Both the position numbers and the translations under genes were made by a program. Positions 1 to 9,468 of a DNA stretch of 33,929 bases are shown in pieces. The DNA comes from Deinococcus sp. (lineage in GTDB: Bacteria > Deinococcota > Deinococci > Deinococcales > Deinococcaceae), in the NCBI RefSeq assembly GCF_018260405.1, contig NZ_JAGLBG010000017.1:1-33929 (forward strand). The letters run 5' to 3'. Position 1 is the first letter of the stretch. Each line of letters opens with the position of its first letter. The notes under the pieces were generated by a model. The model was not told where the DNA came from. It ran no database searches and worked only from the letters and a program-made list of their open reading frames with translations.

Positions 1-915
<915 letters not shown>

Positions 916-1057
916 TAGAGCATTGTGAGGGTGCTCTCTTGACCCTCTTTTTGCCGAGTGGAACGAGTGAAAGAAAAAGAGCAGGACATAGAATGAAGGG
1001 GGCGGCGGTGTTTTGCGGTGTTTTTCCGAAATCCCATCATTTCAGAGAACTGCTCTA
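916..1057 (+). repeat. Dispersed repeat family A, copy 1 (142 bp, terminal inverted repeats)
   Basis: Bounded by the 7-bp inverted repeat TAGAGCA (916-922) and TGCTCTA (1051-1057). Closely related to 17308-17443 (opposite strand) and 33392-33522. Shared blocks include TTTTTGCCGAGTGGAA, AAAGAGCAGGAC, AGAATGAAGGGGG and a CATCATT near the right end. An internal hairpin (GAGGGT 927-932 with ACCCTC 942-947, 9-base loop) is followed by five T. The element ends three bases after the stop codon of the leftward gene at 1061. No coding capacity, so it is MITE-like or belongs to the small noncoding repeat class described in D. radiodurans. Confidence 0.9.
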
Positions 1058-1060
1058 TGT

Positions 1061-1432
<372 letters not shown>

Positions 1433-2557
1433 TTAGGCAAAGTCGCTAGAGAGAAGCGGAAAAAGCGGAGTCGCCGCCTGGGTCGTCACGCCCGCCGGAG
1501 TCCAGTCCCGCAGACCCTCGACACCGAACATGACGCGCCCGACACCCTCAGCCAGCGCTTCGAGTTCCAGCTCTCCGGGCACCACGACCAGCGGGGCGAT
1601 CCAGGCTAGGCGGCGCTCGATGCGGTCGACAACAGCGTCCCATCTGGCAATGCCGCCGGTCAGGGCAATAGCGTCGGGACGGCCTGGCAGAGCGGTGCTC
1701 TGTTCACCGATGGCCTTGCACGCCTGATGCACGAAGGCGGCGGTCGCGGCCTGCACCACGGTGTCCTCGGCCTCCCGCGCCTCCAGTTCCTTGAGATTGG
1801 CCGTACCTGCCAGCGACTTGAATCCGCTTTCACGGGTCAGCAGGTGCAGCAGCTCAGACCTGGTATGCGTTTCGGCGAGGCTGAGAATGGCGCGGGTAGG
1901 TAAGGCCCCACTCTGCTGGGCACCGATGGGACCGCCGTCTGGCCCGGTGCCGGTGGTATCAATGGCGCGGCCATGCTCGAAGGCGGTGACGCTGCTGGTA
2001 GCCCCCAGATGCGCGACCACAATGCGGGCTTCCCTGAAGGTCTTGCCGATTTCGTGGGCGGCGCGGCGGGCCACCAGACGGGCATTGAGCGCATGGAACT
2101 GGGCCTCGCGGCGCAGGCCCGCGACCCCGGTCATGTGCGCCTCGGGCAGCAGTTCGTCTACGCTCTGCGGGTCCACGATAAAGCCGGGCACATTCCAGAA
2201 TTCGGCCAGCTTCAGGGCCAGTGGGCCGCCCAGATTAGCCGGGAGTTCGTAGCCACCGCGTTCCAGCGCACGTCCGGCGAGTTCGGGAGTCAGGCGGTAG
2301 GTTCCCGCAGGCACGCGCCCGATCTGCCCACCGCGCCCCACCACCGCGTCGGGCCGGGGCCAGTCACGGGTCAGTTCGACGATCTGGGCGATCAGAGCGT
2401 CCAGCGTTTCAGCACTGGGAAATGATTCAAGGGGCAACTCAGCCCGTTCCAAAGTTAGACGAAGCTGACCCGGCAAAGCGGGGTTAAGGCTAGGTTCAAT
2501 CGTGGCGCACGCGAGTTTCACGTTGCTGCTCCCCGGATTGATCACGTGCACGATCAT
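1433..2557 (-). CDS. buk: Butyrate kinase / acetokinase-family carboxylate kinase
   Basis: ASKHA-fold acetokinase family enzyme, which interconverts acyl phosphate plus ADP and carboxylate plus ATP. Visible family motifs are the N-terminal phosphate loop (VINPGSSNVKLA), VGRGGQIGRVPAGTY, the IVDPQSVDEL segment, the VAHLGATSSVTAFEHGRAID adenosine/phosphate region and a C-terminal ALTGGIARWDAVVDRI block. The VGRGG, IVDP and HLG order and the 374-residue length fit butyrate kinase (about 355) better than acetate kinase (about 400). Parts are atypical: HLGATSS stands where HLGGGIS is usual, so substrate specificity is uncertain. No phosphotransbutyrylase gene is adjacent. Transcription probably starts at the ATG (TAGGCT box six bases upstream). 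The next gene abuts its stop codon. Confidence 0.82.
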   Translation of the reverse strand: MIVHVINPGSSNVKLACATIEPSLNPALPGQLRLTLERAELPLESFPSAETLDALIAQIVELTRDWPRPDAVVGRGGQIGRVPAGTYRLTPELAGRALERGGYELPANLGGPLALKLAEFWNVPGFIVDPQSVDELLPEAHMTGVAGLRREAQFHALNARLVARRAAHEIGKTFREARIVVAHLGATSSVTAFEHGRAIDTTGTGPDGGPIGAQQSGALPTRAILSLAETHTRSELLHLLTRESGFKSLAGTANLKELEAREAEDTVVQAATAAFVHQACKAIGEQSTALPGRPDAIALTGGIARWDAVVDRIERRLAWIAPLVVVPGELELEALAEGVGRVMFGVEGLRDWTPAGVTTQAATPLFPLLSSDFA

Positions 2558-2563
2558 GCCGCC

Positions 2564-2569
2564 AGCCTA
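2564..2569 (-). promoter_or_regulatory. -10 box of leaderless buk promoter
   Basis: TAGGCT on the minus strand lies six bases before the ATG at 2557, leaving no room for a ribosome site. No clear -35 hexamer. Confidence 0.55.
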
Positions 2570-2852
2570 GCACTGCGCGGCGGCAAATATAGAAAAGATG
2601 TACCCACCTGGAGACAGCTATACAGTGGGGTCACCCTGTCTCTGGAATGAGTCTCTGGAATGACCCCGTGTCTGGTTATCAGAGCATCTGATTGACATTG
2701 ATCTGAGTCCCATAGAAATGTCTTGCGCTGCTCACCCTCCCCCGTTGCGGGCCTTGCAAAGCTGCGGAGTAAGAGGGTTCGGTGACTTGCAGAGCTACTT
2801 GCAGGGTGAGGCGACCAGACAACTTCTTTTCAAATGCTCTGGCAATGGCGCT
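2570..2852. other. Intergenic region with inverted and direct repeats
   Basis: No ORF. It contains a direct repeat GTCTCTGGAATGA (two adjacent copies around 2637-2662) flanked by the inverted pair GGGGTCA/TGACCCC. An 8-bp inverted repeat, CTCACCCT (2731-2738) and AGGGTGAG (2803-2810), encloses further imperfect pairing. A TTGACA hexamer at 2692-2697 could be a rightward -35, but its -10 (TAGAAA at 2713) is only 15 bases away. A short noncoding RNA or processed 3' region of hpf is possible but unproven. Confidence 0.35.
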
Positions 2853-3422
2853 TCAGCCTAAGCCCGGCTCGATCAGGCCATAATGGCCATCTTTGCGGCG
2901 GTAGACCACGCCGGTCAATCCCGAAGTCATGTTCTTAAACACAAAAAAATCGTGATCGAGGGCTTCCATCTGGGCCACGGCGTCCTCGGGCGACATGGGC
3001 CGTAGAGTAAAGCGCTTTTGGCGCACGATTTCGGGCCTGAATTCACTGACATTGTCCTGACCGGAAAGGACTGCGGCCTCTGCCGGACCAGGAGCGGGTG
3101 TGGGCACTTCCTGGCTGCGCTGGCGCATATAGCGGGTCTTGAATTTACGCAGCTGCCGTTCGAGCACGTCACTCGCCTTGTCGATGGCGGCGTACATATC
3201 GGTGTGGTGCTCCTCGGCGCGGATAATTCCGTGAGGCACGTTGACCTGCACTTCGACCCGGTTGCGCCGTCCGGCGTCACGCACATCGCGAACTGTCAGG
3301 GTAACCCGCGCGTCGGTGATCTGCTCGTTATATCGGTCGAGCTTGGAGAGCTTTTCCTCGACATAATCCCGCATGGCCTCAGTGACCTCGACGTTTCGAC
3401 CCGACAATTTGTAGATGTGCAT
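2853..3422 (-). CDS. hpf: Long-form ribosome hibernation promoting factor (HPF/RaiA)
   Basis: Binds the 30S decoding region and dimerises 70S ribosomes into inactive 100S particles in stationary phase or stress. The N-terminal beta-alpha-beta-beta-beta-alpha domain (about residues 1-100) has HIYKLSGRNVEVTEAMRDYVEEKLSKLDRY and RVEVQVNVPHGIIRAEE. A variable linker (PTPAPGPAEAA) leads to the C-terminal dimerisation domain, about residues 130-185, with FTLRPMSPEDAVAQME, DHDFFVFKN and VVYRRKDGHYGLIEP. At 189 residues it is the long form that works without RMF. The frame also opens with GTG at 3428, but AAGGAG at 3430-3435 is seven bases from ATG 3422 and only one from that GTG, so ATG 3422 is the start. 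A short palindrome AATCTAGAGATT (3490-3501) upstream could be an operator. Confidence 0.95.
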   Translation of the reverse strand: MHIYKLSGRNVEVTEAMRDYVEEKLSKLDRYNEQITDARVTLTVRDVRDAGRRNRVEVQVNVPHGIIRAEEHHTDMYAAIDKASDVLERQLRKFKTRYMRQRSQEVPTPAPGPAEAAVLSGQDNVSEFRPEIVRQKRFTLRPMSPEDAVAQMEALDHDFFVFKNMTSGLTGVVYRRKDGHYGLIEPGLG

Positions 3423-3429
3423 AGTCACG

Positions 3430-3435
3430 CTCCTT
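3430..3435 (-). promoter_or_regulatory. Ribosome binding site of hpf
   Basis: AAGGAG on the minus strand, seven bases before ATG 3422. It decides between the GTG at 3428 and the ATG at 3422 in favour of the ATG. Confidence 0.8.
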
Positions 3436-3651
3436 GTAAGACCTACTATTGTTGTGCCGAAGTCGTGTGAAAGGAACTCCGGTGCAGTGAATCTAGAGAT
3501 TTCGTCAGGTGAATGTCAGTACGGCGGCTTACTGCGGAGCTGGCGTATTTGACGGTATGGTAAAAGGCGTGAGTCTGGAAAGCCGCCTGCCCCCCCCAGC
3601 AGCGCCCCGGCTGTTTCCGGGCAACGGATCACTGCAGCGGGTTCAGGGCGC

Positions 3652-3657
3652 TAGACT
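3652..3657 (+). promoter_or_regulatory. -10 box of leaderless TetR gene promoter
   Basis: TAGACT six bases before GTG 3664, with no ribosome site between. This supports GTG 3664 as both transcription and translation start. Confidence 0.5.
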
Positions 3658-3663
3658 CAGCCG

Positions 3664-4365
3664 GTGAAGGTAGACCGCAGTGAACAGGACGAAGCCCGCC
3701 GCGAGCGCATTGCCCGCGCGGCCTTCGAGCTGTTCGCCCGTTTCGGGCTGGAGCACACCAGCGCCCAGGACATTGCCCAGGCCGCGTTTGTGAGCCGCAC
3801 TAACTTGTACCGGTACTTCCCGAGCAAAACGCACATGCTCCTGGCCCACTTCGAGCGCTCGGTGGCCGACACGCGCAACGAGGCGTTGCGGCGGCTGAAC
3901 AGCGGCACTGCGCCCCAGGCCGTCTGGAAACTGGTGACCGAGCGAATGGCCGATCTGGGCGTGCGCTACGGCCATCTGGTCGGCGCAGTCGGGAGCGCGG
4001 TGCTGAGTAGCTCGGCGCACAGCACTTCACCACGCCCAAAGACGACAGGCTCGCCAGCAGCGGACGCGGCAGAGCTAGAGATGCCCGTTGAGCGGCAGAC
4101 CGCGCTTACGCTGGTGGCGCTGGTCGAACCCGTGCTAAGCGCCATGCGTGACCAGCGCCACCTGCACCGCGACGCCGATACCCGCCTGCTGGCTGCCCTG
4201 TTCGTGGACGCCTGTTTGCTGGCCCTGATGCACGGCGGCTACCGCGATCAGCGGGAGGTTTTGCGCGACTGGCAGGACCGTTTCAGTCTGCTGATGCACG
4301 GGGCACTGGCCCCCGGCGTGAAGTTGCCCGGCCCCGAGAACGGCCCTGAAGCTGACGACGCCTGA
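3664..4365 (+). CDS. TetR/AcrR-family transcriptional regulator
   Basis: One-component DNA-binding repressor. The N-terminal TetR domain is clear: ARRERIARAAFELFARFGLEHTSAQDIAQ, followed by the recognition helix region VSRTNLYRYFPSKTHML (about residues 11-60). The C-terminal ligand domain (about 80-220) is helical and not assignable to a ligand class. It contains a low-complexity insert near residues 118-135 (SSSAHSTSPRPKTTGSPAAD). Start is GTG with a -10 box six bases upstream (leaderless). The glycosyltransferase gene follows after 26 bases on the same strand, so it may be regulated or co-transcribed. The DNA upstream (about 3545-3650) is a candidate operator region, but I see no clean palindrome. 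233 residues, slightly long for the family. Confidence 0.88.
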   Translation: MKVDRSEQDEARRERIARAAFELFARFGLEHTSAQDIAQAAFVSRTNLYRYFPSKTHMLLAHFERSVADTRNEALRRLNSGTAPQAVWKLVTERMADLGVRYGHLVGAVGSAVLSSSAHSTSPRPKTTGSPAADAAELEMPVERQTALTLVALVEPVLSAMRDQRHLHRDADTRLLAALFVDACLLALMHGGYRDQREVLRDWQDRFSLLMHGALAPGVKLPGPENGPEADDA

Positions 4366-4391
4366 ACGCCCGGCCCGCCAGATCGCTTAAC

Positions 4392-5075
4392 ATGACCTTT
4401 GAGATGCGTGTGCCTGATCCCTCTGCCCAGCCCGCTGGCCCGCTCCCGTCGGTGGCGGTAGTCATTCCGGCCTTCAACGAGGAATATACCGTGGGAGAGG
4501 TGGTCAAAATTAGTCTGGAGCTGACCCCGGAGGTCGTGGTCGCTTCTGACGGCAGCGCGGACAACACAGTGGGCGCGGCCAGAGCAGCCGGGGCGAAGGT
4601 GGTTGACCTGCAACCCAACGGCGGCAAGGGGCCAGCCCTGGAAGCGGCGCTGCACGCGACCAACGCCGAATTCGTGGTCATGCTTGACGCCGACCTGACC
4701 GGCCTGACCCGTGAACACCTGCTGACCCTGCTGCGGCCTGTCCTGAGTGGCGAACTCGACATGAGTATCGGGGTGTTCGAGGGGGGCGGCTTCGTGACCG
4801 ACTGGGGCAACAAGCTGACCCCGCATCTTAGCGGGCAGCGGGCCTGCCGCCGCGCGTGGCTGCTGGATGTGCCGCACTTGGGCAAGGAGCGCTGGCCGGA
4901 ACCGGCGATTACTGCGTACCTTAAAAGTACCGAGGCCCGCTGGGATTATGTCGAGCTGCCCGAAGTCGCCCAGGTGGTCAAGGAGAAAAAGCGCGGCTGG
5001 TGGAACGGCGTCAAGGCCCGCACAAAGATGTACGCCCAGCTGCTGACCTTCTGGGCACGCAAAAAGCGCCTTTGA
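4392..5075 (+). CDS. Family 2 glycosyltransferase, soluble
   Basis: GT-A fold nucleotide-sugar-dependent transferase. Visible are the N-terminal beta strand and nucleotide-binding loop VAVVIPAFNEEYTVGEVV (about residues 21-38), SDGSADNT, the NGGKGPALEAAL segment and the metal-binding DxD motif in VMLDADLTG (about 97-105). Length (227) and lack of membrane helices suggest a cytosolic enzyme of the polyprenyl/glucosyl-phosphoglycerate-synthase-like branch. The acceptor cannot be inferred. The C-terminus is very basic (KEKKRGWWNGVKARTK, WARKKRL) and could hold it at the membrane surface. It follows the TetR gene by 26 bases and precedes the ftsEX unit. Start ATG 4392 is chosen by the frame; ATG 4404 is an alternative. 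No ribosome site is obvious. Confidence 0.82.
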   Translation: MTFEMRVPDPSAQPAGPLPSVAVVIPAFNEEYTVGEVVKISLELTPEVVVASDGSADNTVGAARAAGAKVVDLQPNGGKGPALEAALHATNAEFVVMLDADLTGLTREHLLTLLRPVLSGELDMSIGVFEGGGFVTDWGNKLTPHLSGQRACRRAWLLDVPHLGKERWPEPAITAYLKSTEARWDYVELPEVAQVVKEKKRGWWNGVKARTKMYAQLLTFWARKKRL

Positions 5076-5151
5076 CCGGCCCGGCTCCGGTCACTGGGCG
5101 GCCCCCCCTTCATGGTTCGCGCCTCCGGCTGGGCTATGCTGCGGGGTAAGC

Positions 5152-5210
5152 ATGGTTTTTGATCGCCCGATAGCCGCCCTCTTCCCTCCCGAACCTTCCC
5201 GGAGTCTGCC

Positions 5211-5214
<4 letters not shown>
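5152..5214 (+). CDS. Candidate 20-codon upstream ORF coupled to ftsE
   Basis: ATG at 5152 opens a 20-residue frame (MVFDRPIAALFPPEPSRSLP) whose TGA (5212-5214) overlaps the ftsE GTG in a GTGA junction, the same style of overlap as ftsE/ftsX and ftsX/envC. A purine run (GCGGGGTAAGC) precedes it. TATGCT at 5135-5140 could be the operon -10. It could be a coupling leader peptide, or a chance frame in the ftsE leader. Codon evidence is too short to decide. Confidence 0.3.
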
Positions 5215-5890
<676 letters not shown>

Positions 5891-5894
<4 letters not shown>

Positions 5895-6754
5895 TGTACC
5901 ACCTGCGCCAGGCCCTACTGGCGATGCGGGCCAACTTCACGGCGACCTTTTCGACGCTGACCACCATGACCATTACGCTGCTGGTGCTGGGCGCGGTGCT
6001 GCTGCTGACGCTGAACGTGAACCGGACCCTGGAACAGCTCGAAGCGCAGGTCGAGGTCGCTGCCTTTTTGAAAGACGACGCCAACATTCCGGCGCTGCTC
6101 GGTCAGGTCAAGCTGTACCAGGGGGTTCACGACGCCCGGCTGGTCAGCCGCGAGCAGGTGCTGGCCGAGATGACGCGCGATTATCCGTATGCCCGCGACG
6201 CCGCCGCCCTCGCCGGAAACCCGTTTCCGAACACATTGAGGATGCGGGTCGAGCGGGTGCAGGATTCGCGGCGCATCGCCAATATCGTGCAGGCCCTGCC
6301 GGGCGTCGCTACCGTCGAGTACGGGGCGAACTACGTGGATCCCGCCGTCAAGACCCTGAACGCCATTCGCACGGCGGGATACGGGCTGGTGGCCCTGCTG
6401 CTGCTGGGCACGCTGTTCAACATTCTGAATGCGGTGCGGGTCGCCATGTTCGCCCGGCGCAACGAAATCGGCGTGATGCGGCTGCTGGGGGCGACCCCCG
6501 CCTTCATCCGGATGCCGCACCTGATCGAAGGCGTGCTGGTCGGTTTGATCGCCGCCGTAGTCTCTGTTTCGGTGCTGGCGGCCTCTTATCTGGAACTGGC
6601 GAAACGGGTCGCGCAGCTGGTTCCGGTCTTTCCTATCGTGACCGATCTAAACACTATTGCGCCGATTCTGGTGGGTATCGCCCTGCTGAGCATCGTCATC
6701 GGGCTACTGGGCAGCCTGTTCGCCACCAGCCGCTACCTGCGGGAATTGGAGTGA
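5891..6754 (+). CDS. ftsX: Cell division permease-like protein FtsX
   Basis: Membrane partner of FtsE at the division site. Four membrane segments fit FtsX topology: about residues 18-43 (TTMTITLLVLGAVLLLTLNV), then a large extracytoplasmic loop (about 45-155) with the FtsX motif region VEVAAFLKDDANIPALLGQV, then about 160-185, 210-235 and 255-280. The periplasmic loop normally binds the amidase activator or hydrolase, here probably the next gene product. ATGA overlap with ftsE and GTGA overlap with the following gene show tight translational coupling. 287 residues is typical. Confidence 0.95.
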
Positions 6755-8226
6755 GCAGGCCGGTAGGCCACCGGCAGCGGGCGGCTGCCCTGGGAATCAC
6801 GCTACTGCTTCTAACGGGTTTTTCCGGGCTGGCTCAGACCACCAGTGAGCGCCTGGAGCGGTTACAACACGACCTGCGCCAGAAAAAGAACCTGAACGAC
6901 CAGCAGGCCAAGCAGCTCGAAACCCTGCGGGCCACATTGCAAAATCTGAGTGGGCAGCAAAAAGCGGCGCTGGCACGGCTCGACGCTCTGGCCGACAGCG
7001 TAGCTGCCCTTGAAAATGACCTGGCGAACGTAACGGCCAGAGTCAGTCTGGCCGAGCAGACCCTGGCGGATCTGTCCTCGCGCCGCAGCGTGACCGAGGC
7101 GCAGGTAGGGACTTTGCAGGCCAATGTGCGCGGCATTTTGTCTGCCCTGTACCGCCAGCGCAGTGGGCAGTATCTGGCGCTGATGACCCAGTCAAGGAGC
7201 CTTTCGGATCTGCTGATCCGGCTGGATTACGCCAATCTTGCCGGGCAGCACAACGTTCAGATCATCAATGCACTGAAACAGGCCTCGGCCAATTTGCAGG
7301 TGCAGCAGGCGCAGCAGGCCGAGCAGGCTAGGACCCTGAAAGACCTTCAGGCCGAGCGGGCCGGAAAACTGACGAAGCTGCGCCAGAGCCGCGCCGAGCA
7401 GCAGACTCTGCTGGCCGAATTGCGGCGCTCGGCGGCGGGGCAGCACGCGGTGGCGGTCCGTACACAGGCGCAGCAGGCGCTGACCGTGCAGTCCATCGAC
7501 CAGTTGGTCGGCAAGGTGGTGCAGGAGCGCAGCCGCATCGAGGCCCAGCGTAAAAAGCGCCTGGAAGAAGAGCGCCAGCGCCGAGTGGCTGAGGCCAGGC
7601 GCATTGCCGCCGAACAGGAACGCGCCCGCCTGGAGGCGATCCGGCTGGCAAAACTTCGGGCCGAGCAGGAGCGCCAGGCCCGCGAGGCGCAGCTGGCCCG
7701 CGAACGGGCGGCAGCGGCTGCGGCAGCCGAGGTGCAGCGGCAACGCCAGCTGGCCCTGGAACGCGAGCGCCAGGCCCTGCGTGAGCGCCAGGCCAAAATC
7801 AGGGCCGAGCAGGCCAGGGCGCAGGTCGTCACCCGGGCCCAGGCCCAGCCGTTACCCCCCGTAGGCCACGCCGAAGCGGTCGGTTTTCCTCTTAGTGGCG
7901 GACAGATAGCCGCGCCCTACGGCACCAACGGGGCGCAGTGGGTGCTTATCAGCGGCCCGGCGGGGTCACAGGCCACCGCCGCCCTGACAGGCAATGTTCT
8001 GGCGGCAACCTATTACGCTTCACTCGGCTGGGTCGTTCTGCTCGACCACGGTTCGGGCATCGTCACCGGATATTTCGGGCTGCAAAACGCCAGTGTCACG
8101 GCGGGCGACCGGGTTCAGCGCGGCGCAGCGGTGGGCATTATCGGGGGCAGTCCCATCTTCGGCGCCGGCCGAATGGCCTTTCAGCTGCGGCAAAACGGGC
8201 AGGCGGTCAGCCCGGTGTTTAAATAG
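6751..8226 (+). CDS. EnvC-like coiled-coil protein with degenerate LytM (M23) domain
   Basis: Probable FtsEX effector that activates septal murein amidases. A signal sequence (AAALGITLLLLTGFSGLAQ, about residues 10-29) is followed by long heptad-rich coiled coils (about 30-350; the 250-345 part is nearly all Arg/Glu/Ala/Gln). The C-terminal LytM/M23-fold domain runs from about 375 to 491. The fold is recognisable (FPLSGGQIAAPYG, VVLLDHGSGIVTGYFGL, VTAGDRVQRGAAVGIIGG, FQLRQNGQAVSP), but the zinc ligands of active M23 enzymes are missing: no His-x-Asp pair after the first strand, and RMAFQLRQNG where active enzymes have HLHFEIR. E. coli EnvC is likewise catalytically dead and acts by binding FtsX. 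GTG start overlaps the ftsX stop. The activity as activator is inferred. Confidence 0.88.
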   Translation: MSRPVGHRQRAAALGITLLLLTGFSGLAQTTSERLERLQHDLRQKKNLNDQQAKQLETLRATLQNLSGQQKAALARLDALADSVAALENDLANVTARVSLAEQTLADLSSRRSVTEAQVGTLQANVRGILSALYRQRSGQYLALMTQSRSLSDLLIRLDYANLAGQHNVQIINALKQASANLQVQQAQQAEQARTLKDLQAERAGKLTKLRQSRAEQQTLLAELRRSAAGQHAVAVRTQAQQALTVQSIDQLVGKVVQERSRIEAQRKKRLEEERQRRVAEARRIAAEQERARLEAIRLAKLRAEQERQAREAQLARERAAAAAAAEVQRQRQLALERERQALRERQAKIRAEQARAQVVTRAQAQPLPPVGHAEAVGFPLSGGQIAAPYGTNGAQWVLISGPAGSQATAALTGNVLAATYYASLGWVVLLDHGSGIVTGYFGLQNASVTAGDRVQRGAAVGIIGGSPIFGAGRMAFQLRQNGQAVSPVFK

Positions 8227-8267
8227 CGTTAGGCCGGTGAGCTATACAGGAAAGGCTCGCACATGAC

Positions 8268-8296
8268 TTGCCTATCCACCCAAGTTGTGATACACT
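8268..8296 (+). promoter_or_regulatory. rpsP promoter
   Basis: TTGCCT (8268-8273), 17-base spacer, TACACT (8291-8296). It predicts an untranslated leader of roughly 90 bases before rpsP. Confidence 0.6.
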
Positions 8297-8395
8297 TGTT
8301 CGGTGCGCTCCGATTCTGGCTGCTGACGGGCGTATGTTCTCCAGCCTAACCTGGGGACGTTACCCTCAAAACAAATACTCCCGAGGTCTTTTGCA

Positions 8396-8641
8396 ATGGT
8401 TAAAATTCGTCTGTCCCGTTTCGGTGCTACCCATAACCCCCACTACCGTATCGTCGTTGCCGATGCCCGTCGTCCGCGTGACGGTGGCTACATCGAGAAC
8501 CTCGGCCACTACGACCCTCGTAAGACCTCTGAGAACTACCTGAAGGTCAACAACGAGCGCGTCGAGTACTGGCTCGCCCAGGGTGCCCAGCCCACCCAGA
8601 CCGCCCGCCGCCTGCTGAAGTCGCAGGGCGTCAAGTTCTAA
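8396..8641 (+). CDS. rpsP: 30S ribosomal protein bS16
   Basis: Small-subunit ribosomal protein needed for 16S rRNA folding during assembly. The sequence begins MVKIRLSRFGATHNPHYRIVV with the family's DARRPRDGGYIENLGHYDP and ends in QTARRLLKSQGV. 81 residues is full length. GAGGT at 8383-8387 is eight bases before the ATG. Here the gene stands alone, with its own promoter and a strong terminator, instead of heading the rimM-trmD-rplS operon common in other bacteria; the next gene is convergent. Confidence 0.98.
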   Translation: MVKIRLSRFGATHNPHYRIVVADARRPRDGGYIENLGHYDPRKTSENYLKVNNERVEYWLAQGAQPTQTARRLLKSQGVKF

Positions 8642-8658
8642 ACAGCAGCTGAGCGTTA

Positions 8659-8697
8659 AACAGCAGACCCCGTAACTGGGGCCTGCTGTTTTGTTTT
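8659..8697 (+). terminator. Rho-independent terminator of rpsP
   Basis: AACAGCAGACCCC (8659-8671) pairs with GGGGCCTGCTGTT (8678-8690), one mismatch, 6-base loop, then a T-rich run ending at the convergent nanE stop codon. Confidence 0.9.
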
Positions 8698-9405
8698 CTA
8701 TTCCCTCTGGCTTTTGCGTATCGCGTCGGCAAACCAGCGCGTGACCTGGTCGGGGCGGGTAATGGCGCTGCCGACCACCACGCACAGGGCACCTGCTTTG
8801 AGGGCGTGGGCAGCCAGCTCGGGGGTGTTCAGTTTGCCTTCAGCGATAAAGGGCAGGCCAACCGCTTTGAGGGCGCCCATCAGCGCGAAATCAGGCCCGG
8901 GCTGCTGCGGGCTGTAGGGCGTGTAGCCGCTCATGGTCGTGCTTACGATGTCTACACCCGCGCTGTAGGCCGCCTGAGCTTCTTCTAGCGTGCTGATGTC
9001 GGCCATCGCCAGTTTTCCGGCGGCGTGAACGGCTTCGGTAAGCGCCCGCACGGTGTAGGGCCGGGGACGCTCCGTGGCGTCGAAAGCCACGATGTCGGCT
9101 CCGGCAGCCGCCACCTCCGCGACTTCAGGGGGCGTAGCAGTAATGTAAACCTGGGTGCCGGGGTGATCGTGCTTGGTCAGGCCGATAATGGGAACGCCCG
9201 TCTGCTGCCGCACCGCCCCAATATCTTCCCCGGAGCGCAGCCGCAGGGCCGCCGCACCGCCCAGTAAGGCCGCCCGGGAAAGCGCGACGATATGCGAAGG
9301 GTCGCGCAGAGGACTGCCCTCATCGGCCTGAACACTGACGATCAGATGACCGCGCAGGCGTTCCAGAAGGGGGGCGAGGGCAGGAGAAACGCGCTCGGGT
9401 TGCAT
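8698..9405 (-). CDS. nanE: N-acetylmannosamine-6-phosphate 2-epimerase
   Basis: Interconverts ManNAc-6-P and GlcNAc-6-P in amino-sugar catabolism, in the cytoplasm. TIM-barrel motifs seen are LIVSVQADEGSPL near the N-terminus, GAAALRLRSGEDI, IIGLTKHDHPGTQVYITATP, ADIVAFDATERPRP, LAMADISTLEEA, VSTTMSGYTPYS and FIAEGKLNTPE. 235 residues fits NanE (about 220-235). The frame is open further upstream and an ATG occurs at 9417, but the TATGCT box at 9413-9418 covers that ATG and lies seven bases before ATG 9405, so the leaderless start is 9405. Divergent from nagZ with only about 60 bases between starts, which suggests shared control. Confidence 0.92.
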   Translation of the reverse strand: MQPERVSPALAPLLERLRGHLIVSVQADEGSPLRDPSHIVALSRAALLGGAAALRLRSGEDIGAVRQQTGVPIIGLTKHDHPGTQVYITATPPEVAEVAAAGADIVAFDATERPRPYTVRALTEAVHAAGKLAMADISTLEEAQAAYSAGVDIVSTTMSGYTPYSPQQPGPDFALMGALKAVGLPFIAEGKLNTPELAAHALKAGALCVVVGSAITRPDQVTRWFADAIRKSQRE

Positions 9406-9412
9406 AGGGAGC

Positions 9413-9418
9413 AGCATA
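9413..9418 (-). promoter_or_regulatory. -10 box of leaderless nanE promoter
   Basis: TATGCT on the minus strand, seven bases before ATG 9405. It includes the alternative ATG at 9417, which is therefore unlikely to be translated. Confidence 0.6.
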
Positions 9419-9455
9419 ACCGCTGAGCGGCCCGCTGAGCACCGGGGACTTGCGT

Positions 9456-9461
9456 TACCTT
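9456..9461 (+). promoter_or_regulatory. -10 box of leaderless nagZ promoter
   Basis: TACCTT seven bases before GTG 9469. It argues against the TTG at 9460 as start. Confidence 0.5.
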
Positions 9462-9468
9462 GGGAACC

